Assembly: GCA_016218915.1 (NCBI GenBank)
Contig: JACRCQ010000051.1
Coordinates: 186,001 to 250,000 of the forward strand
Direction: 5' to 3'
Length of the DNA stretch: 64,000 nt
From: Deltaproteobacteria bacterium
Lineage (GTDB): Bacteria; Myxococcota_A; Polyangia; Polyangiales; Polyangiaceae
A model generated the notes under the pieces. It saw nothing but the letters and a program-made list of their open reading frames with translations. It was not told the DNA's origin and searched no databases. Positions 58,724 to 64,000 of this stretch are shown here, one piece after another; within the stretch, counting starts at the first letter, position 1, and every line of letters starts with the position of its first letter. Position numbers and translations under genes: made by a program.

Positions 58724-58936
58724 ATGCCCGAAGATCAGGGGTCCAAAAAGGTCTACTGCGTCCGCAACCGTCTGATGAAGGACGCCAACGAGCACGCCAG
58801 CTGTCCCTATTGCTTCGGCAAGAAGCACGAGGCCATCGAGAAGGGCGAGCGTTCGGACTTCTGCGACTTCAACCCGGACAAGGATCCGATCAGCTTCGGA
58901 TTCCCGGAAGACTCGGGACGCAACTCTCGCGGCTGA
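58724..58936 (+). CDS. Small CPYC protein at the end of the oxidoreductase operon
   Basis: A 70-residue protein behind AGGAG six bases before ATG 58724, 65 bases after the gamma subunit gene. It holds four cysteines, YCVRN, SCPYC and FCDF, arranged like a small zinc-ribbon or redox motif, with His and Lys between them, and an acidic C-terminus. I do not recognise a family. The linkage to the oxidoreductase and the thioredoxin-like CPYC suggest an assembly or electron-transfer helper, but this is inference. Confidence 0.7.
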   Translation: MPEDQGSKKVYCVRNRLMKDANEHASCPYCFGKKHEAIEKGERSDFCDFNPDKDPISFGFPEDSGRNSRG

Positions 58937-58954
58937 CCGTCGCGCGCCGACGCA

Positions 58955-60313
58955 TCAGGGCGTGGGCGAAGATGGAGGCGGCAGGGGTGCAGACGCATCA
59001 GGTCGCGAGACGGTCCTCACGTTCATGGTTACGTCGAGCACGACGCGCTCGCCGGCTGCGAGCCGCACGACGCGGCGCTCGTCCGGGGCGTTCGGATGGC
59101 GCAACGTGACGTGGTGAACGCCTGCGGCCAGCGGGATGGGCTTGGCGAACGGGGTGGTCTCGACCTGCTGGCCGTCGATGACCACATGCGCCCACGGCCG
59201 AGCGAGCACGCGAAGGTAGCCCGGCTGAGCCGGATTGAGCTCGAGCGGGCCGCGTCCGACCGCCGCAGACGCTTCGATGTCGGAGCGGAATGCGAAGTGG
59301 ATCAGCGCGCCGCCTCCCACGATCAAGCCGAGCATCGCGAGAAGCATGCGCGTTGCCCCCAGGATCGAAGCGCGCGGCGGCTGCAACGCCGGAGCGTCCG
59401 GCTGCTCACGATCCAGCGCGGCCGGCGCACGATCGATCAAGCGCGCTCGCGCGAGCAGGCTGGCGATCGCATGCTTGCGCGGTGGCGCCCCGAGGTTCGA
59501 TGCGACCTCATCGAGCGCTGCGCGGGCTTCGGCCGCAGAGCCGTAGCGGTCGGACGGCAGCTTGCGCAGACAGGTGGCGGCGACTTGCGAGAGGGCGCGA
59601 GGCACGTGCAGCTCGGGCCCGAGCGCCGCAGCTTCGTCGTGCCGCACCCGGTGGGCCGCGGTGCGCTGGTCCTCGTCGTCGAACGGCCGTTTGCCTGCAA
59701 GCATCTCGTGCAGCAGGATCCCCAACGAGAAGAGATCGCTGCGCGCGTCGATGGGCTCGCCGAGGATCTGCTCGGGTGACATGTACGCCGGGCTGCCGAG
59801 CGCGGTCTGGCCGTCGACCGGCTCGGGCGAGGAAGGGAGGTTCTCGGCTTGTGCAGAGCCGAAGTCCACGAGCATGACGTCGCCGGATCGGGACAGCAGG
59901 ACGTTGGTCGAGCAGATGTCGCAGTGGATGATGCCCCGGTCGTGGATGTGGGCGAGGGCGCGTGCGATCCCGACCGCGATGGCGACCGCTGCATGGGGCT
60001 CGATGCGCTTGGCAGCGTCGAGCACCTCGCGCAGGCTGAATCCGTCGCACAGCTCCATGGCGATCCACATCGCCGTGTCGGTGCGCACGAACTCGAGCAG
60101 GCGCGGGATGTTGTCATGCCGCAGCGAGCTGAGGATCTCGGCTTCGCGAGCGAGGGTGAAGGCAAAGGGCGACGACGGGGAGATCGAGCTCTTCAGGGCC
60201 TTGATCGCGACCTGTCGTTGCAGCGGCTGCTGCTCGGCGAGGTAGACCTCGGTGAGCGGCCCCGATGCGATGACCTTGAGGACGCGGCAGGAGCCGAAGA
60301 GTTCTGGGTGCAT
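58955..60313 (-). CDS. Ser/Thr protein kinase with transmembrane helix and periplasmic PEGA domain
   Basis: Starting at ATG 60313, the 452-residue product has a kinase domain at about residues 8-265, one membrane span near 325-345 and a C-terminal PEGA domain (GYLRVLARPWAHVVIDGQQVETTPF, VHHVTLRHPN) that should face the periplasm and bind envelope material. Several kinase motifs are altered: the glycine loop reads ASGPLTEV, and the catalytic loop is HCDICSTN (130-137) instead of HRDLKPEN, so both Arg and the catalytic-loop Lys are Cys, though Asp 132 and DFG (150-152) remain. It may be weakly active or redox-regulated. Divergent from the RNase H gene, 91 bases apart. Confidence 0.87.
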   Translation of the reverse strand: MHPELFGSCRVLKVIASGPLTEVYLAEQQPLQRQVAIKALKSSISPSSPFAFTLAREAEILSSLRHDNIPRLLEFVRTDTAMWIAMELCDGFSLREVLDAAKRIEPHAAVAIAVGIARALAHIHDRGIIHCDICSTNVLLSRSGDVMLVDFGSAQAENLPSSPEPVDGQTALGSPAYMSPEQILGEPIDARSDLFSLGILLHEMLAGKRPFDDEDQRTAAHRVRHDEAAALGPELHVPRALSQVAATCLRKLPSDRYGSAAEARAALDEVASNLGAPPRKHAIASLLARARLIDRAPAALDREQPDAPALQPPRASILGATRMLLAMLGLIVGGGALIHFAFRSDIEASAAVGRGPLELNPAQPGYLRVLARPWAHVVIDGQQVETTPFAKPIPLAAGVHHVTLRHPNAPDERRVVRLAAGERVVLDVTMNVRTVSRPDASAPLPPPSSPTP

Positions 60314-60404
60314 GTTGGCCCCGTAGGGTGGCGGGCCGTGCGCGGCCTCGCTACCGGTTTCGGAATCTATCACCACGCCGACCGTTTCGTGGCAAGGTCC
60401 GCCC

Positions 60405-61184
60405 ATGCCCTGGGTACGTGCCACGCTCCGTGGCAAGGCAGTCCTGGCCAGAGCTCTGGCGACGGGTGGATTCGATGTCCGAGACGGTCGGGTCGAGGTC
60501 CGCTACAACCCCAACGACGGGCGGCTCTACAGGGCTGGTGCGTCCAACCTCCTGGTGGTGGATCGCGAATTGCTCCCTGACGACCATTGCGGCCCCGCTG
60601 CTGCGCCCGAGTCTGCGCAACCTGCGCGCAAGGGTCCGCCCGGAGGGGGGGCCAAGGCCGCCGCATCCCGAGCTGCCCGAGCCAGGGGGCGAGCCGCAGA
60701 CGCTGCGCCTGCGGATGAGGCTCCAAAGGGGTGGGCGCAGGCGTGGACGGACGGGGCCTGCACGGGGAACCCCGGGCCAGCAGGGCTGGGAATCGTGCTC
60801 GTGGAAGACGGTGTCCAGACCGAGGTAAGCGAGTACCTGGGGCATGGGACCAACAACATCGCCGAGCTGACCGCGATTTTGAGGGCATTGCAGATGGTGC
60901 CCGCGGAGCGGCCGCTGCTGGTCCGCACAGACAGCCAGTACTCGATCGGCGTGCTGCAGAAGGGGTGGAAGGCCAAGGCCAACGTGCAGCTGGTGGCAGA
61001 TATCAAGAATGCGCTGGCCGAGCGCCGCTCGACCCGCCTGCTGTACACGCCCGGCCATGCAGGCGTGGAGCTCAACGAAGCTGCGGACCGGCTGGCCCGA
61101 ATGGCCATTTCGGTCCGGGGAAGCTCCAAGACCACCCGCAGGATCGAGCGGCATGCCCCCTCAGCCAAACCGGAGGAGCCGTGA
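60405..61184 (+). CDS. rnhA: Ribonuclease HI with N-terminal extension
   Basis: Residues 110-245 are a complete RNase HI: WTDGACTGNPGPAG (Asp 116), GTNNIAELTA (Glu 154), RTDSQYSI (Asp 176) and GHAGVELNEAADRLA (His 218, Asp 228), the four acidic metal ligands plus the catalytic His. It degrades RNA in RNA-DNA hybrids. The first ~105 residues are extra: residues 1-55 look like a small folded domain (VRATLRGKAVLARAL, GRLYRAGASNLLVVD), unlike the hybrid-binding domain of eukaryotic RNase H1, followed by a Pro/Ala-rich linker. AAGG lies about eight bases before the ATG. Confidence 0.93.
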   Translation: MPWVRATLRGKAVLARALATGGFDVRDGRVEVRYNPNDGRLYRAGASNLLVVDRELLPDDHCGPAAAPESAQPARKGPPGGGAKAAASRAARARGRAADAAPADEAPKGWAQAWTDGACTGNPGPAGLGIVLVEDGVQTEVSEYLGHGTNNIAELTAILRALQMVPAERPLLVRTDSQYSIGVLQKGWKAKANVQLVADIKNALAERRSTRLLYTPGHAGVELNEAADRLARMAISVRGSSKTTRRIERHAPSAKPEEP

Positions 61185-61230
61185 GCAAGGGGGTTTACCT
61201 CCTCCCCTCTCCCGCGCTACCAGACACGGC

Positions 61231-62091
61231 GTGACCCCGGTGATCCGTCCCTTCTTCGCCCCAGGGCTCTTTCGCGGCCAGGTCGCGCTCGTGACAGGCG
61301 GCGGCAGCGGGATCGGGCTGTGCGTGGCGCGCGAGCTGTGCAACCTGGGCGCGCGGGTTGCGATCACGAGCCGCAAGCCGGAGCACTACGAGACCGCTCG
61401 AGATGCGCTGACCGGAGAGGGCTTTGACGTCCTCGCCACGGGCTGCGACATCCGCGATGCGGATCAGGTCGACCGCATGGTCGATCAGGTGCTCGAGCGA
61501 TTCGGGCGAATCGACGTGCTCATCAACAACGCGGGAGGGCAGTTTCCGAGCCCGGCGCGCGCGATGACGCCCCGCGGCTGGGAAGCGGTGATCCGCAACA
61601 ACCTCAACGGGACGTTCCATGTGACGCTCGCCGTAGCCAACAAGGCGATGCTGGTTGCGCGGCGCGGCAGGATCGTGAACGTGACGGCAACCGTCGGACG
61701 CGGATTCCCGGGGATGGCGCATACCGGGGCGGCACGGGCCGCGGTGGAGAACCTGACGCGATCGCTGTCGATCGAGTGGGCGTCGGAGGGGATCCGGATC
61801 AACGCCGTGGCACCGGGCAACAACATCCTGTCGAGCGGCACCGAGCAATACGGTGCCGAGCTCATCGAACTGGCGCGCAAAGCCACCCCGCTCAAGCGGC
61901 TCGGCACGGCCGAGGAGGTCGCGCGCGTCATCGTGTTCCTGGCCAGCGATGCGAACGACTTCATCACCGGAAGCGTGTACAGCATCGACGGCGGCCAGGC
62001 GCTTTGGGGCGACATCTGGCCCATCGAAGATCGAGCGGGCCCGTCAGCGCAGGGAGAAGCCGCCCCGCGCAGGGATTCGAAGTCGACGTGA
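61231..62091 (+). CDS. SDR-family reductase, peroxisomal enoyl-CoA-reductase-like
   Basis: A 286-residue short-chain dehydrogenase starting at GTG 61231: TGGGSGIG (cofactor loop), NNAGG, NVTATVGRG, and HTGAARAAVENLTRSLSIEWA. The classical YxxxK is replaced by a His-Thr-Gly-Ala-Ala pattern, as in the peroxisomal trans-2-enoyl-CoA reductase and related 2,4-dienoyl-CoA reductases, which suggests a fatty-acid role with NADP(H). The C-terminal GSVYSIDGGQALWG closes the fold. It follows rnhA by 46 bases and overlaps the next start by four (GTGA), so a small operon is likely. Confidence 0.87.
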   Translation: MTPVIRPFFAPGLFRGQVALVTGGGSGIGLCVARELCNLGARVAITSRKPEHYETARDALTGEGFDVLATGCDIRDADQVDRMVDQVLERFGRIDVLINNAGGQFPSPARAMTPRGWEAVIRNNLNGTFHVTLAVANKAMLVARRGRIVNVTATVGRGFPGMAHTGAARAAVENLTRSLSIEWASEGIRINAVAPGNNILSSGTEQYGAELIELARKATPLKRLGTAEEVARVIVFLASDANDFITGSVYSIDGGQALWGDIWPIEDRAGPSAQGEAAPRRDSKST

Positions 62092-64000
62092 ACGAGCCGA
62101 GCGATCCACCCAACCCGAAGCAACCTGCCGGACCGGCCAAGGGTGCCACAGCTCCGAAGGCGGCTGCTCCCCCGCCCAAGGAAAGCAAGCCGCCGCTGCT
62201 CACACGCGCGTGGCAGAGTGCGCACGACTACTTCATGGGCGAGGATCCGACCTTCTGGGTCGCGATGGTGCCGCTCCTGATCCTGGGCGCCGCGCTCTAC
62301 ACGCGTCACTTCTCGTCGAACTACATCTTCGACGAGCAGGAAGCGCTGCTCGCCAACCCCTATGTCAACGGCAAGTCGCTGGGATTCTTCGACGCGATCC
62401 ATCGCGACTTCTGGGGTCTGCCGGCGGATCGGAGCGTCGGGAGCTATCGCCCCTTGCCCAACTTCGTGTGGCGCGGCGTGTGGGACGTGCAGCGCTCGAT
62501 CACGCAGCTGGTGGGACGGGTCACGCACAACACGGCGCCTGCCGTGATGCAGCCGTTCCTCTACCACTGGCTCAACGTGCTGATGCACGCCGCCAACGGG
62601 GCGATGCTGGTGGTGCTCGTGTTTGCGCTCACCAAGAAGCGAGGGACCGCGTGGCTCGCGGGCGTGATCTTCGTGTCCGCAGCGGTGCTGACGGAAGCGG
62701 TGTGCGGAGTCGTGGGCATCGCCGACGTCATGGGCGGCATGGGTGCTGCGCTCGCGCTGCTCGCACTGCGCTTTCCGATGTGGGGTATGCCGCTGGGCGT
62801 GTTCGGGGCCGTGCTCTTCGGCCTGTTCTCCAAAGAGAGCGCGCTGGTGTGCGTACCCATGGTGCCCTTTGCTGCGCTCGTGCTCGCGCCGCTGACGCAC
62901 CCGGAGCGCCCGCGACGAGCGCTGCGGGCGCTGCTCGCCCTGGTGGGATCGGTCGCAGCGTTCGTGCTGTACGTCGAGCTGAGAAAGAAGTGGTTCCAGT
63001 CGCCGATGCCCTCGGAGCTGCAGACCGCATTGCCTGATGGCGCTGGGCTTGCGCAGAAGGGGATGCGCGCGTTCATGGTGTGGTTCCACCAGGCTCCCTT
63101 GCCGAAGGATCCCCTGAACAACCCGCTGGTCGATGCGGATACGCCGCATCGGATCGCGGGCGCCATGCGCGTGTTCTGGCGCGGCCTGGTGCAGGTGGTC
63201 TTCCCCAAGCAGCTGTCTGGTGACTATTCGTTCCCCCAGGAGCCCGCGCCCCAGAGCCTGTACGAGCCCGAGAACGTTCTCGGAGCCGTCGCGATGGTCG
63301 GAATGCCGATCGCGAGCGTGGTGCTCTGGATTCGCGCGATGCTCGCGGAGCGCAGCGCGCGTCGCCGCCTCGCGACCTCCAACGGTGCCGCAGGGCTCTT
63401 CGAGCAGTTGCCCGCGCAGGCGATGCTGATCTCGGTCGGCTTGCTGTGGGTCGTGGTCTCCTACTTCCCGCACTCGAACATCCCGGTGCTGCTTCCGACC
63501 GTGCGAGCCGAACGCTTCTGGTACTTCCCGGTGATCGGCTCGAGCCTGGCCCTGGCCGCAGCGTTCGCATGGATGTGGAAGCGATCGCAGCGATGGTGGG
63601 ACGGAGCGCCGGTGATCGCGCTGTTTGCTCTGTTCCTCGTGTTCCAGGGGACGCGGGCGCGGATGCACGCGCTCGACTACAAGGACGACCTCGTGTTCTG
63701 GGACGCCACGCGCAAGGCGGTTCCCCGGAGCGCCAAGGCGCACCTCAACTACTCGGTCATGTGGGGCGCGCGAGGCAGACTCGACATCCGGCTGGAGGAG
63801 AATCAGATCGCGGTGGATCTGGCTCCGCAGTGGCCCATGGCGCACATCTACCTCGGCGACACGCTGTGCAGGATGCATCGTACGGACGAAGCGTGGCCGC
63901 ACTATGCCAAGGGATTCGAGCTGGCGCCTGGGGATCCCAACCTGATCGCGCTGGCGTTGCAGTGCTTGTGGGACGAGTCCGCGGTGGAGAAGCACCACGA
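62088..64000 (+). CDS. TMTC-like polytopic membrane protein with TPR start (3' end cut by window)
   Basis: The frame starts at GTG 62088, overlapping the SDR stop, and is still open at the window end. After a Pro/Ala/Lys-rich cytoplasmic tail come about ten membrane spans. SNYIFDEQEALLANPYVNG, with the acidic pair in the first loop, and SYRPL and HWLNVLMHAAN are typical of TMTC/PMT-like GT-C glycosyltransferases, and the end (HIYLGDTLCRMHRTDEAWPHYAKG) begins a TPR. Such proteins mannosylate secreted proteins from lipid-linked sugars in animals; bacterial members are uncharacterised. Roughly 637 residues are visible. Confidence 0.82.
   Translation, partial: MNEPSDPPNPKQPAGPAKGATAPKAAAPPPKESKPPLLTRAWQSAHDYFMGEDPTFWVAMVPLLILGAALYTRHFSSNYIFDEQEALLANPYVNGKSLGFFDAIHRDFWGLPADRSVGSYRPLPNFVWRGVWDVQRSITQLVGRVTHNTAPAVMQPFLYHWLNVLMHAANGAMLVVLVFALTKKRGTAWLAGVIFVSAAVLTEAVCGVVGIADVMGGMGAALALLALRFPMWGMPLGVFGAVLFGLFSKESALVCVPMVPFAALVLAPLTHPERPRRALRALLALVGSVAAFVLYVELRKKWFQSPMPSELQTALPDGAGLAQKGMRAFMVWFHQAPLPKDPLNNPLVDADTPHRIAGAMRVFWRGLVQVVFPKQLSGDYSFPQEPAPQSLYEPENVLGAVAMVGMPIASVVLWIRAMLAERSARRRLATSNGAAGLFEQLPAQAMLISVGLLWVVVSYFPHSNIPVLLPTVRAERFWYFPVIGSSLALAAAFAWMWKRSQRWWDGAPVIALFALFLVFQGTRARMHALDYKDDLVFWDATRKAVPRSAKAHLNYSVMWGARGRLDIRLEENQIAVDLAPQWPMAHIYLGDTLCRMHRTDEAWPHYAKGFELAPGDPNLIALALQCLWDESAVEKHH

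Noticed and set aside
61485..63998. An 837-codon minus-strand open frame opposite the SDR and TMTC-like genes
   Set aside because: Shadow of two well-supported plus-strand genes; translation rich in His/Arg/Gln without motifs.

Overview
The window is GC-rich chromosomal DNA from a Gram-negative bacterium, most likely a member of the Myxococcota and probably of the Polyangia/Sorangium side. The evidence is a MYXO-CTERM-anchored protein beside its MXAN_2562-type outer-membrane partner, three unusual Ser/Thr protein kinases (one fused to a response-regulator domain, one to cyclase-like, AAA and TPR parts, one to a PEGA domain), a 1239-residue hybrid histidine kinase, an IgGFc-binding-type lipoprotein, many Cys-lipobox proteins and T2SSE-N/HD-GYP/DUF4388 architecture. 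I see no phage genes, transposases, CRISPR arrays, rRNA or tRNA genes. It reads as ordinary chromosome around the replication origin rather than an accessory island.

Layout. 1-8331: a TerB-PPP phosphatase (cut by the window edge), a lipoprotein, a CBS-pair protein, a GT2-TPR glycosyltransferase, a kinase-REC fusion and a TPR/HEAT protein. 8424-11115: an ECF sigma factor, its membrane anti-sigma/TPR partner and an exported protein. 11135-26678: mostly cell-envelope proteins (VWA, IgGFc-like, FGE-fold and PLD lipoproteins, beta-barrels, a YihY/BrkB membrane protein, the MXYO-CTERM pair). 26965-32819: a Uma2 nuclease-fold protein, HemD, an M20 peptidase with a CMD-type protein, uridine kinase and a lipoprotein with eight Cys-rich repeats. 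32831-51799: signalling (hybrid kinase, kinase-AAA-TPR, HD-GYP-like protein, chemoreceptor) interleaved with a ThpR-like protein, a threonine-dehydratase-like enzyme and an RluA-RlmI fusion.

51845-53964: dnaA and, upstream of it, a ~700-bp gene-free stretch with a cluster of DnaA boxes, the likely chromosomal origin. 55153-58936: a compact operon for a four-subunit 2-oxoacid:ferredoxin oxidoreductase, bracketed by an uncharacterised P-loop protein in front and a small CPYC protein behind. 58955-64000: kinase-PEGA, RNase HI, an SDR reductase and a TMTC-like membrane protein running off the end.

Most unusual signals: (1) a dispersed hexamer-based element found twice, each time at a convergent junction and covering the stop codon of the minus-strand gene (22058-22106 and 27541-27636); (2) several genes with a -10-like box ending 6-7 nt before the start codon and no Shine-Dalgarno site, suggesting leaderless mRNAs; (3) divergent lipoprotein genes with different bodies but an identical stretch after the lipid-modified Cys; (4) a C11 tract in a lipoprotein gene whose length decides the C-terminus; (5) several rare fusions and enzymes with altered catalytic motifs. 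All function calls are from reading translations; no database search was run.
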